The notes under the pieces: generated by a model
Databases searched by the model: none
What the model was told of the DNA's origin: nothing
Seen by the model: the letters and a program-made list of their open reading frames with translations, nothing else
Made by a program: the position numbers and the translations under genes
Part shown: piece after piece, positions 42,856-50,284 of the stretch
Position numbering within the stretch: position 1 is the first letter of the stretch
Layout of the letters: every line of letters starts with the position of its first letter
Assembly (NCBI GenBank): GCA_023411375.1
Contig: JAEYOW010000021.1
Coordinates: 1 to 60,254 of the forward strand
Source of the DNA: Bacillota bacterium
GTDB lineage: Bacteria > Bacillota > Clostridia > Christensenellales > Aristaeellaceae
DNA: 60,254 bases
Direction of reading: 5' to 3'

Positions 42856-44463
42856 ATGAACAGAAAAAGCCTTCTTTCCCTCGTGCTTGCGCTGGTAATG
42901 GCGCTGTGCGCCGCGTTGCCCGCGCTGGCGGAGGACGTTCAGCCCCTTGAGCTATCCGGCAAGCTGGTTATCCTCCACACCAACGACGTGCATGGCCGCG
43001 CCGTGGACGGCGACGGCGTTTTCGGCTACGCCCGCGTGGCTCAGGTCAAGAAGGATTTGCAAAAGCTTGGCGCGAGCGTTCTTCTGCTTGACGCGGGCGA
43101 CGCCACCCAGGGCACGCCCATCGTGAATCTCAGCCAGGGCAAAACAGCCATGCAGTTCATGAGCGCCGCCGGATACGACGCGATGACTCCCGGCAATCAC
43201 GAATTCGACTGGGGCCTAGACAACCTGCTCCAGATTGTGGAGGAAGCCACCTTCCCCATCCTTTGCGCCAACATCACCGATAAGATAAGCGGCGAAACCA
43301 CCTTCGCACCCAATAAGGTGTTTGAGATGCCAAACGGCATGAAAGTCGGCGTGTTTGGCTTGGATACGCCTGAAACCATGACCAAGGCGCACCCGGATAA
43401 GGTCAAGGGCATTACGTTCGCCATGGAAAAGGAGCTGTACGACTGCGCTCAGACCCAGATCGACGTGCTCAAAGCCGCCGGCTGCGACCTGGTCGTATGC
43501 CTGGGTCACCTTGGCGTGGATGACGAAAGCGCGCCAAACCGCTCCATCGACGTAATCGAAAACACCAAAGGCATCGACCTGTTTATCGACGGCCATAGCC
43601 ACACTGTGATTGATGGCGGGCAGACCGTCGGCGATACGCTGCTGACCAGCACCGGCAGCCTGGGCGCGAATTTGGGCTATGTGATCGTTGACGGCGACAA
43701 GCTGAGCGCCGGCCTGTACACCGGGCTCATGCCCGAGGTGGAAGCGCTTGTCGGCGGCATCGACAAGGAAGTAACCGAACAGCTTTCCGTTGCCTTCGGC
43801 ACCAGCAGCGTCGCCCTCAACGGCGAGCGCGACCCCGGCGTGCGCACCATGGAGACCAACCTTGGCGACTTTGCCTGTGACGCCATTCTCTGGGCGGCGC
43901 AGCAGGCGCTTGGCGAGGATAAGGTTGTCGCCGCGCTGACCAACGGCGGCGGCATCCGCGAGTCGGTCGAGGCGGGCGAGGTAACGATGCTCACCATGAA
44001 AACCGTATTCCCCTTTGGCAATGAGGTCGCCGTGCTCACCGTGACGGGCGCCGAGCTGTTGGAGGCCCTGGAGGCCGCCACCTGCAGCACGCCTGAGGCC
44101 ATCGGCGCGTTCCCGCAGGTAGCCGGGATTGAGTTCACAATCGACACCTCCGTGCCCTATGAAAACGGCGAGCAATACCCCGACAGCACCTACTTTGCGC
44201 CCGCCAAGCCCGGCAGCCGCGTCACCATCGCGACCGTCGGCGGCCAGCCCTTCGACGCTGAGGCGCTGTATACTATCGCCACCAACGACTTTACCGCCGC
44301 GGGCGGCGATACCTACTACGCGTTTAAATACGCCTTCCAGACCACCGGCTACAAGACCGGCGTCGCCTTGGAGGACGCGCTGGTTAACTACACAAGCACC
44401 GTGCTTGACGGCACGATCGGCGAGCAGTATGCCGACCCGCAGGGCCGCATCACGGTGAAATAA
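42856..44463 (+). CDS. Exported 5'-nucleotidase / UDP-sugar hydrolase (UshA-like)
   Basis: A 535-residue exported calcineurin-like phosphoesterase of the UshA/5'-nucleotidase family, for salvage of extracellular nucleotides. Signal peptide LSLVLALVMALCAALPALA; metal motifs in VILHTNDVHGRAVDGDG, LLDAGDATQGTP, MTPGNHEFDWGLDNLL and LFIDGHSHTVID. The C-terminal substrate-recognition domain includes VVAALTNGGGIRESVEAGEV and YTIATNDFTAAGGDTYYAFK. No cell-wall anchor is visible, so it is secreted or loosely bound. The start at 42856 is set by the signal peptide and GGGA seven bases upstream. Confidence 0.96.
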   Translation: MNRKSLLSLVLALVMALCAALPALAEDVQPLELSGKLVILHTNDVHGRAVDGDGVFGYARVAQVKKDLQKLGASVLLLDAGDATQGTPIVNLSQGKTAMQFMSAAGYDAMTPGNHEFDWGLDNLLQIVEEATFPILCANITDKISGETTFAPNKVFEMPNGMKVGVFGLDTPETMTKAHPDKVKGITFAMEKELYDCAQTQIDVLKAAGCDLVVCLGHLGVDDESAPNRSIDVIENTKGIDLFIDGHSHTVIDGGQTVGDTLLTSTGSLGANLGYVIVDGDKLSAGLYTGLMPEVEALVGGIDKEVTEQLSVAFGTSSVALNGERDPGVRTMETNLGDFACDAILWAAQQALGEDKVVAALTNGGGIRESVEAGEVTMLTMKTVFPFGNEVAVLTVTGAELLEALEAATCSTPEAIGAFPQVAGIEFTIDTSVPYENGEQYPDSTYFAPAKPGSRVTIATVGGQPFDAEALYTIATNDFTAAGGDTYYAFKYAFQTTGYKTGVALEDALVNYTSTVLDGTIGEQYADPQGRITVK

Positions 44464-44496
44464 AAACCCATTTCAATTTTGACCGGACAAATTTTG

Positions 44497-44538
44497 GGCA
44501 GCCGCGCGGAAAAATCGCGCGGCTGCCTTGCTTTTGTG
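44497..44538 (+). terminator. Terminator of the 5'-nucleotidase gene
   Basis: A perfect 12-bp stem GGCAGCCGCGCG/CGCGCGGCTGCC with a 7-base loop (44497-44527) is followed by TTGCTTTTGTG. Confidence 0.9.
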
Positions 44539-44540
44539 AA

Positions 44541-44569
44541 TTGACAAGCGCAAACCCCGATGGTAAGAT
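44541..44569 (+). promoter_or_regulatory. Promoter of the DUF1858-rubrerythrin-ECF genes
   Basis: Plus strand TTGACA (44541-44546), 17 bases, TAAGAT (44564-44569), two bases past the preceding terminator. Confidence 0.82.
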
Positions 44570-44622
44570 AGGCACAGCCCATGAGCCAAGCGCTCCGGGC
44601 CAAGTTAAGGGAGGAATGTACC

Positions 44623-44826
44623 ATGACAGTTAACAAGCAAATGTCCATCGGCGAGGTGCTTGGTATCGACCGTACCACCGCAAATATCTTCATGAGCTTT
44701 GGCATGCACTGCCTCGGCTGTCCGCATGCGACCGCCGAATCTCTCGAGGATGCCTGCGCCGCCCATGGCGCCGACGCCGACGCCCTTGTTGAAAAGCTAA
44801 ACGAGCACCTGGCCGGCAAAGCATAA
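44623..44826 (+). CDS. DUF1858 domain protein
   Basis: A 67-residue small protein of the DUF1858 family, the domain also found at the N-terminus of iron-sulfur repair and hybrid-cluster-associated proteins. The core MSIGEVLGIDRTTANIFMSF precedes GMHCLGCPHATAESLEDACA with a conserved C-x-x-C, suggesting a redox or metal role. GGGAGG precedes ATG 44623; the frame extends upstream without a site. Followed by a rubrerythrin-like gene. Confidence 0.9.
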   Translation: MTVNKQMSIGEVLGIDRTTANIFMSFGMHCLGCPHATAESLEDACAAHGADADALVEKLNEHLAGKA

Positions 44827-44908
44827 GTCCTTTGTTTTTTCCACATTCCTATGGAAATGTGGAAAATGTGGATTAATTAAGGATAAACAGTGGAAAGGGT
44901 GTGGGAAA

Positions 44909-45376
44909 ATGCAGGTACGTACCGAACAGGAGGCTCTTTACCTGGCATGCGAAATGGAATCAACCGCCGTTCAGCTGTATGAGCGGGCCATGCGCGTGAT
45001 GGAGCAGATGGACAGGCAAAACGAGCCTCTGTACCGGCAGCTCGCCCTGATGCACAGCGACGAGTCGGAGCATCTGCGCCAGTTCCGCGCCCTGTATTCC
45101 GGCCTGGACGCCTCCGTGGAACGTCAGCTCACGCTTTCCGCCGTTGCGGAGGGCGTGCTGTTTGAAGGCGGCCTGATGGGCGCGGCGCGGCAGGGCCTGC
45201 TAAAAGACGTGGAAAGCATGCTGCGCTTCGCAATTCAGGCGGAGATAACTTCCGCCAGAAAATACCGCGAATTCGCCTCGCTTGCGACCGATGAGCGCGC
45301 CCGCGCGGCGCTTGTCATGATCGCGGACGAGGAGGACAAGCACACCGCCGAGCTGGAGGCTCAGGCCGAGGCATAG
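44909..45376 (+). CDS. Rubrerythrin-like ferritin-fold diiron protein
   Basis: A 155-residue four-helix-bundle protein. Iron ligands can be seen in CEMESTAVQLYERA (Glu), MHSDESEHLRQF (E-x-x-H), FAIQAEITSARKYREF (Glu) and IADEEDKHTAELE (E-x-x-H), the two-carboxylate and two E-x-x-H pattern of rubrerythrins. It lacks the C-terminal rubredoxin domain. Likely a peroxide-reducing or iron-handling protein in an anaerobe. The spacer from the DUF1858 gene (44827-44908) holds a hairpin around TTTCCACATT/AATGTGGAAA. Confidence 0.85.
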   Translation: MQVRTEQEALYLACEMESTAVQLYERAMRVMEQMDRQNEPLYRQLALMHSDESEHLRQFRALYSGLDASVERQLTLSAVAEGVLFEGGLMGAARQGLLKDVESMLRFAIQAEITSARKYREFASLATDERARAALVMIADEEDKHTAELEAQAEA

Positions 45377-45407
45377 GCTACATTTGATGCAAAGAAGGTT
45401 TGGCAGT

Positions 45408-45932
45408 ATGGATAAGGGCAAAAATCGAAGCACGCGCGTGCTTACTCTTGCGTATGGCGGCATGTTGGCCGCGCTGGTCTTTGTCGCGACCTATTTCTTT
45501 CAGCTTCCTGTTTCCATTACGCAGGGCTACATTCATCTGGGGGACGGATTCATCCTGCTGGGCGCGTCGCTGCTTGGCTGGGCCGCCGTTCCCGCAGCCG
45601 CCATCGGCAGCATGCTTGCCGATCTTCTCGCCGGATACACGATTTACTGCCTACCCACGTTCCTGATCAAGGGCGCGGTTGCCGCGGTCGCCGTGCTGGC
45701 GGTTCGCGGACGGAAGCCGTACTGGCTCACCGTGCTTCTTCTTGTAGCCGCCGAGCTGGTTATGGTGGCGGGATACTTTGTGGTGGAATGGCTGTTTTTA
45801 GGCTATGGGCTTGCCGCGGCCACAGGTGCGGTTGTGCCCAATCTGGTTCAGGGTTTAAGCGGCGTAATCATCGGCGCAGTGCTGATTCCTCTGATGCGCC
45901 GGGTTAAAATCGCCGGCGTGCACCAGGGCTGA
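45408..45932 (+). CDS. ECF transporter S component (vitamin-type)
   Basis: A 174-residue membrane protein with about six helices, the substrate-binding S subunit of an energy-coupling-factor importer. The LAYGGMLAALVFVATYFFQL helix with the A-x-x-x-A contact pattern for EcfT and the GYIHLGDGFILLGASLLGWA segment are typical. The vitamin cannot be told; EcfA/T genes are absent, so it must share a common module encoded elsewhere. ATG 45408 has AAGG eight bases before it. It follows the rubrerythrin gene by 31 bases. Confidence 0.87.
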   Translation: MDKGKNRSTRVLTLAYGGMLAALVFVATYFFQLPVSITQGYIHLGDGFILLGASLLGWAAVPAAAIGSMLADLLAGYTIYCLPTFLIKGAVAAVAVLAVRGRKPYWLTVLLLVAAELVMVAGYFVVEWLFLGYGLAAATGAVVPNLVQGLSGVIIGAVLIPLMRRVKIAGVHQG

Positions 45933-45955
45933 CGCATCGCCAAGGATTGTTCTAC

Positions 45956-45987
45956 CGGGCGGCCGTATCAAACGGCCGTCCGTTTTT
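45956..45987 (+). terminator. Terminator of the ECF S-component gene
   Basis: An 11-bp stem CGGGCGGCCGT/ACGGCCGTCCG (one wobble) with loop ATCAA, followed by TTTTT. Confidence 0.9.
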
Positions 45988-46004
45988 AACTTTACCGCGG
46001 GCAA

Positions 46005-46035
46005 GATAAAAGCCGGGCAGAATCAACTGCCCGGC
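46005..46035 (-). terminator. Terminator of the DUF1292 gene
   Basis: On the minus strand GCCGGGCAG pairs with CTGCCCGGC (loop TTGATT) and is followed by TTTTATC. It is 130 bases past the DUF1292 stop codon. Confidence 0.82.
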
Positions 46036-46165
46036 CCTTGTACCATTATGCACTTGTCCTGCCTGCTCGATTTGGAAAACCAACCTTTTCTATATTCTCG
46101 ATCACCTGATCGCTTGTCGGGTATCCAATTCGTTTTTTTTTGCAGGAACCGCTCAAAATGCGGCG

Positions 46166-46543
46166 TCAATCGTCGTCGAGTTCTTCATCAGAATCAAAAT
46201 CGGCTTGAACCACTTCAATGAGCTTTTCGAGCAGGTCTTCGTCTTCCACGGGGACGAATTCCTCAGTCTCCTCGCCATCCTCTTCGGACTCGACTACCTT
46301 CATAATGTAGAGGTTAATGGCGTCTTCTTCCTCGTCCTCATGGTGGTCGCAATGTTCGCAATCACAACCGCAGTCGCCTTCATGGGCATCGCCCAAGACA
46401 ACGTATTCTTCGCCGTTGTAGAAGAAATAGCGAACCACTTCCAGCAGAACATTGTTACCTTCCTCATCGACTCCCTCGATGAGATCGCGGGTTTCTTCTT
46501 CTTCGGCGGCCATGCCGCCCATGGGCTGATCGTCACTGTACAA
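46166..46543 (-). CDS. DUF1292 family acidic protein
   Basis: A 125-residue, very acidic soluble protein of the DUF1292 family, common in Firmicutes beside cell-division and RNA-maturation genes and of unknown function. The core is VDEEGNNVLLEVVRYFFYNG followed by EEYVVLGD; this member carries an inserted Cys/His/Asp-rich segment CGCDCEHCDHHEDEEED near residues 59-75 that might bind metal. The start is TTG at 46543 with GAGGGG eight bases upstream. It has a promoter far upstream, giving a leader of about 220 bases. Confidence 0.87.
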   Translation of the reverse strand: MYSDDQPMGGMAAEEEETRDLIEGVDEEGNNVLLEVVRYFFYNGEEYVVLGDAHEGDCGCDCEHCDHHEDEEEDAINLYIMKVVESEEDGEETEEFVPVEDEDLLEKLIEVVQADFDSDEELDDD

Positions 46544-46767
46544 TGGAATCGCCCCTCTTTCTTTGCTTGATTTCCAACGCCTGCGTCCAGCGTTTCCCGA
46601 TGCGCCTCAGGGATTCCGGGTTAGTGCGCAAAGCCTTGCACCGGGATCATCGCGCGCTGCCTGTTCTGCGCCTCCGCGCTTGCACCGCCGTGTCAACACA
46701 GCCTGCGATGGGCAATTGTTGCGCCGCGATGGGAAGCAACCTTCTTTGTCCCTCTCCCTCTTGGCTC
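46544..46767 (-). ncRNA. Long structured 5' leader of the DUF1292 gene
   Basis: The stretch between the promoter and the TTG start has no long reading frame but contains several short inverted repeats: AACGC/GCGTT (46576-46594), GTTGC/GCAAC (46718-46740), and a direct repeat GCGATGGG at 46705 and 46726. It could be a cis-regulatory leader or a separate small RNA; I match it to no known class. Confidence 0.35.
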
Positions 46768-46773
46768 GGTTTT

Positions 46774-46802
46774 ATTATAACCCAAATCGTTGGCTTTCAC
46801 AA
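46774..46802 (-). promoter_or_regulatory. Promoter of the DUF1292 transcript
   Basis: Minus strand TTGTGA (46797-46802), 17 bases, TATAAT (46774-46779), about 230 bases ahead of the start codon. Confidence 0.78.
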
Positions 46803-46874
46803 GGCTTTTTATGAAAATAAAATGGTTGAATTTTGGTCGTTTTTATGCTATTATGGGAGTGTTGGGGCAGGCAT

Positions 46875-47096
46875 TCAGCGCTTGTCCTGTTTCTTTTGCA
46901 ACGGCACGAGGGTGCCGTCCGGCTGCTTGATGCGCACGTTATCAAGCACCTGCTGCATGTTTTGGCGAAAGCCCGCGATGTATTCCTTGCGCAGGGCGTC
47001 GCGCTGGGCGAGTTCTTCCTGGGTCAGCGCCCGCTCCCGGCTTAAACGCGCCAGTTCGTTGATGCGCTCGATCTTTTCGCGTTCCAAACCCATCAT
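46875..47096 (-). CDS. DUF896 (UPF0291/YnzC-like) small protein
   Basis: A 73-residue helical protein of the DUF896 family. The whole sequence fits: LEREKIERINELARLSRERA, LTQEELAQRDALRKEYIAGF and RQNMQQVLDNVRIKQPDG. Family members are two-helix proteins of unknown function, one linked to the SOS response in Bacillus. The start is taken at the ATG pair 47096/47093 beside GGAAAGG. It is divergent from the GNAT gene, with only about 25 bases between starts. Confidence 0.93.
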   Translation of the reverse strand: MMGLEREKIERINELARLSRERALTQEELAQRDALRKEYIAGFRQNMQQVLDNVRIKQPDGTLVPLQKKQDKR

Positions 47097-47121
47097 CCTT
47101 TCCACAGCGGAGGTTCTCACA

Positions 47122-47589
47122 ATGGTTCAGGGAAAATGGTTCCCCATGGGCAGCGATCTCACGCTGCCGGTTTCGCTCAGGCACAGCGTCTTTGGCCGGG
47201 GCCGCGACGCGCTTGACGATCAGGCCTGGCAGGTCGTCGTTTACCAGGGGGACCTGCCCGTCGGCTCGGCCCGCCTTTGGTGGGAGGACGGAGCCTTCCG
47301 CCTTGGCGACGTGGGCGTGCTTGCGGCTTATCGCGGCCAGGGCTTTGGCGACCTGCTGGTACGGCTTCTGCTGTTTAAAGCCCTCACCCATGGCGCGGCC
47401 GCCGTCCGGCTCAGCGCACCTGCCGCCGTCGCGCCTTTTTTTGCGAAGTACGGCTTTCAGGCGGATGGCGGCGGCGATCCCGTGGCTATGTCCATCCGCG
47501 GTCAGGACGTGCGGCTTAGCCATTGCGGCGGCAATTGCGAAGGCTGCGGCCACCGCACCCCGGAATGCTCGCCTCGCGCGCTGCGCTGA
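47122..47589 (+). CDS. GNAT-family N-acetyltransferase with Cys-rich tail
   Basis: A 155-residue acetyl-CoA-dependent acyltransferase. The acetyl-CoA loop is VLAAYRGQGFGDLLVRLLLF (R/Q-x-x-G-x-G/A); VFGRGRDALDDQAWQVVVYQ belongs to the N-terminal strand region and APFFAKYGFQADG to the last motif. The C-terminus adds SHCGGNCEGCGHRTPECSPR, four Cys that may bind metal. ATG 47122 follows GGAGG; a much longer frame upstream is only open non-coding DNA. The target is unknown. Confidence 0.87.
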   Translation: MVQGKWFPMGSDLTLPVSLRHSVFGRGRDALDDQAWQVVVYQGDLPVGSARLWWEDGAFRLGDVGVLAAYRGQGFGDLLVRLLLFKALTHGAAAVRLSAPAAVAPFFAKYGFQADGGGDPVAMSIRGQDVRLSHCGGNCEGCGHRTPECSPRALR

Positions 47590-47599
47590 CGGCTCCCGT

Positions 47600-48721
47600 T
47601 CAGGCCGCCTGGCCTTCCTTTTTGAACACCCACTTACGCTGTAAATAGTAGCTCAGGAAAAACAGCGCGATGTCCACGGGAATTTTCGCCGTGTTGTCGC
47701 TCCATCCAAACCAGAGGTGCATGCTGCTGGTAAGTCCGGCGGAAAGCAGCATGATCAGAAAGAATACGCATAAATACCGCGGGAAGGTTTTTCGAATCGC
47801 CGCATTGTTTGTAAATACAAACCTTTTGTTTAAGAAGAAGTTGGCCACGCCGGATGTGATGCGCGCGATGATGGTAGCCATCGCGATGCGCGACAGCACC
47901 GAAATGAAGAAAAATCGGAACTCGTGCTCCAGCGCGGGCACATAAGCCTTAAAGACATTGTTTAATAGCAAATACAGGCCGTAATCCAGCAGAAAGCTGA
48001 ATGCCGAAGCGCTGATAAAGCGGAAGAAGCCGCCGAAGATCACGCCATAAATCCGCGCGCTGTCCCGAAAGGCGCGGAAGTGGCTGCCTTCGTTATTGTT
48101 TTCATACACGGTTTCGATCGGCAGGGCTCGCATGGGCAGCTTGAGCGCCGCGCACTCGATCAGCATGTTCATTTCATATTCGTACCGGTCTCCGCGCACG
48201 CCGATCATCATGGGCAAAAGCTCGCGGGAAAAACCGCGCAGGCCCGTTTGCGTATCGCCTACCCAGCGGCCGTAGAGAAGTTTGAACACCACGGAGGTAA
48301 TCCGGTTGCCCATGCGACTTTTGGGCGGCACATGCTCCTCTGAAAAATCGCGGCTGCCCAGCAGCAGCCCTTCATGGTTTTCCTTGAGGCTCTCGCACAT
48401 GCGCAGCACGTCCGCGACGGTGTGCTGCCCGTCGCTGTCGGCGGTAATGATTATCGTCTGTTCTGGGCATTCGTCCTTAACATACTGCATGCCGCGCCTG
48501 AGCGCCACGCCCTTTCCGGCGTTGGGTTCATAGGAAATCACATGCACCGACTCATTTTGCTCCACGCTTTCAAACAGCGTGCGATAGGCTTCGCCGCTGC
48601 CGTCATCCACAATCACCACCTTACCGATGCCCGCCTCGCGAAGGGCGGCCACATAGGGAGGAAGCCTGCTGTCCGGCTTATATGCGGGAATAATAACAGC
48701 AGTTTCCTTCGCGTAACTCAT
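47600..48721 (-). CDS. Fused GT2 glycosyltransferase - GtrA flippase-like protein
   Basis: About 373 residues: an N-terminal family 2 glycosyltransferase (VIIPAYKPDSRLPPYV, KVVIVDDGSGEAYRTL, GKGVALRRGMQY and IIITADSDGQHTVADVLRM with the D-x-D) fused to a four-helix GtrA domain (SAFSFLLDYGLYLLLNNVF, GVANFFLNKRFVF). Such pairs make and flip polyprenyl-phosphate-linked sugars; here they are one chain. The start is ambiguous among ATG 48736, GTG 48727 and ATG 48721. It follows the M1 peptidase by 39 bases and converges on the GNAT gene. Confidence 0.92.
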   Translation of the reverse strand: MSYAKETAVIIPAYKPDSRLPPYVAALREAGIGKVVIVDDGSGEAYRTLFESVEQNESVHVISYEPNAGKGVALRRGMQYVKDECPEQTIIITADSDGQHTVADVLRMCESLKENHEGLLLGSRDFSEEHVPPKSRMGNRITSVVFKLLYGRWVGDTQTGLRGFSRELLPMMIGVRGDRYEYEMNMLIECAALKLPMRALPIETVYENNNEGSHFRAFRDSARIYGVIFGGFFRFISASAFSFLLDYGLYLLLNNVFKAYVPALEHEFRFFFISVLSRIAMATIIARITSGVANFFLNKRFVFTNNAAIRKTFPRYLCVFFLIMLLSAGLTSSMHLWFGWSDNTAKIPVDIALFFLSYYLQRKWVFKKEGQAA

Positions 48722-48760
48722 GTCCACAACATTCATCCTTTCGTATTTCAAAAGCTGGTG

Positions 48761-50284
48761 TTAATTCAAAATACTGGTATCCAGGTAATCAACGATCAGC
48801 GGCCCGTAATCCCCGCCCGTATGCTGCGCAAGCAGGTTCTCAAAGTCCCGCCGGGATGCGCGCGAAAATGCGTAGCGTCCGTAATAGGCGCGTAAAAAAT
48901 CATCCAGCGTTCCGCCCATGGCCTGGTCCAGCGCGCAAAGCATCGCCGCTCCGCGGTTGTACACCACCAGCGAATATTCGCTCATGCTACTGAAGTACGT
49001 AAGCGGCGCGCCGGGCGTAATTCCGCGCGGCACGGTCACGCGCATGGCGCTCTCCACCCGCGTTCGTTGGAGCTCGTCGCGCTGGGCGCGGCCGTACACC
49101 GTTTCCACATAGTCCAGCAGGCTGAACTCGCACAGCGCCTCGTCCTGCCAGGACTGGTTGACGCCGTCGCTGCCGACCACGGCGTACCACCACTGGTGCG
49201 CCACCTCGTGCGCCATCACATATTCGAGCGTTCGGCCGCCCGCGTCCAACTGAGACGCGCCGATCATCGCCATGGCGGGGTACTCCATCCCGCCCATGGG
49301 AAACTCGATCTCCGCCAGCGTCAGACTCTGGTAAGGGTATTCCCCGTAACGCTCCGTGTAGCATTCAAGCGCCCGTCCCGCATACCCCAGCATCTCCCGA
49401 GCGCGGGAGCGGCCCGTCGCGTATGCGCTTACCAGCACGCCGTTTCGCATAGTCTGCGCAACTTTAAAGCGGTTGCTGATTACAAGCGCAAAATCACGCA
49501 CGGCCGGCGCTGCAAAGCGGTAAACCGCGCGTCCCTGTACGGTTTCCTCCTCTGGGCAACCACTGCCGGCGCATAAATAACCCCGCGGCACGGAAACGCT
49601 CACGGTATAATTGGCGCAATCGCTTATAAACGGGTCTCCGACGGCCGTGTACGCGTCGGTCCGGTACGCGCCGTCCTCCCAGACGGCCGGCGTCGCGAAG
49701 CAGTTGCCAAGCGCCCAGATATGATCCCTCACGCCAAAGCGGTATGCCGTGCGGGGCACGTTGACCGTATAACGCAGCGTGAGCTCAATGGTCTCGCCGG
49801 GCTGCCAGCCGCCGGCAACAGGCACCAAAAGAACTGTTTTGGCCTCATCCGTATAGCGGTAATCCACGCCAACCCCTTCGGCGCCCTGCCGGGCAACCAA
49901 CGCCTCATCCATCACCAGCGAGCCGCTGGAAAAGCCGTCCGGATAGCACGCGTCGTACAGCTCCTCCGACGCGCAGGGCGAGGTTTCAGGGCTCTGAAAA
50001 GCGTTGGGCCAGGTGCGCAGCACTGCCGCGTCCCGGCTCTCCCCCGCGCGGTTTGTCAGCGTCAGCCGCTGCCAAACGCTGATTGCCGCGGCCTCCGGGT
50101 CAAGCACAGCCTCAATAACAATCTGATCCAGCCCTTCCGCGGCCGCGAGGAGCGTTTCCGACGGCGCGCCCGGTACGGCCGTCCCGGCCAAAAGGCGGGG
50201 CAGCGCGAGCACGCAAAACAAAGTGACCGCCACCAGTGCGCCGCCAAACAGCAGCGCGCGGCGCTTTTTATCAAGGCACCTCAA
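48761..50284 (-). CDS. Membrane-anchored M1-family zinc aminopeptidase-like protein
   Basis: A 507-residue gluzincin. One N-terminal helix (about 12-33) anchors it with the catalytic domain outside. The zinc site is HEVAH (359-363) with the third ligand Glu382 in NQSWQDEALCEFS; the exopeptidase motif is GGMEYPAMAM, in the GxMEN position. It trims peptides outside the membrane or acts on protein substrates. Start is TTG at 50284, overlapping the upstream stop as TTGA, so it is coupled to the Yip1 protein. Confidence 0.92.
   Translation of the reverse strand: MRCLDKKRRALLFGGALVAVTLFCVLALPRLLAGTAVPGAPSETLLAAAEGLDQIVIEAVLDPEAAAISVWQRLTLTNRAGESRDAAVLRTWPNAFQSPETSPCASEELYDACYPDGFSSGSLVMDEALVARQGAEGVGVDYRYTDEAKTVLLVPVAGGWQPGETIELTLRYTVNVPRTAYRFGVRDHIWALGNCFATPAVWEDGAYRTDAYTAVGDPFISDCANYTVSVSVPRGYLCAGSGCPEEETVQGRAVYRFAAPAVRDFALVISNRFKVAQTMRNGVLVSAYATGRSRAREMLGYAGRALECYTERYGEYPYQSLTLAEIEFPMGGMEYPAMAMIGASQLDAGGRTLEYVMAHEVAHQWWYAVVGSDGVNQSWQDEALCEFSLLDYVETVYGRAQRDELQRTRVESAMRVTVPRGITPGAPLTYFSSMSEYSLVVYNRGAAMLCALDQAMGGTLDDFLRAYYGRYAFSRASRRDFENLLAQHTGGDYGPLIVDYLDTSILN

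Noticed and set aside
46543..47121. Long in-frame extension upstream of the GNAT gene
   Set aside because: Covers the leader of DUF1292 and the DUF896 gene; the ribosome-binding site and family start are at 47122.
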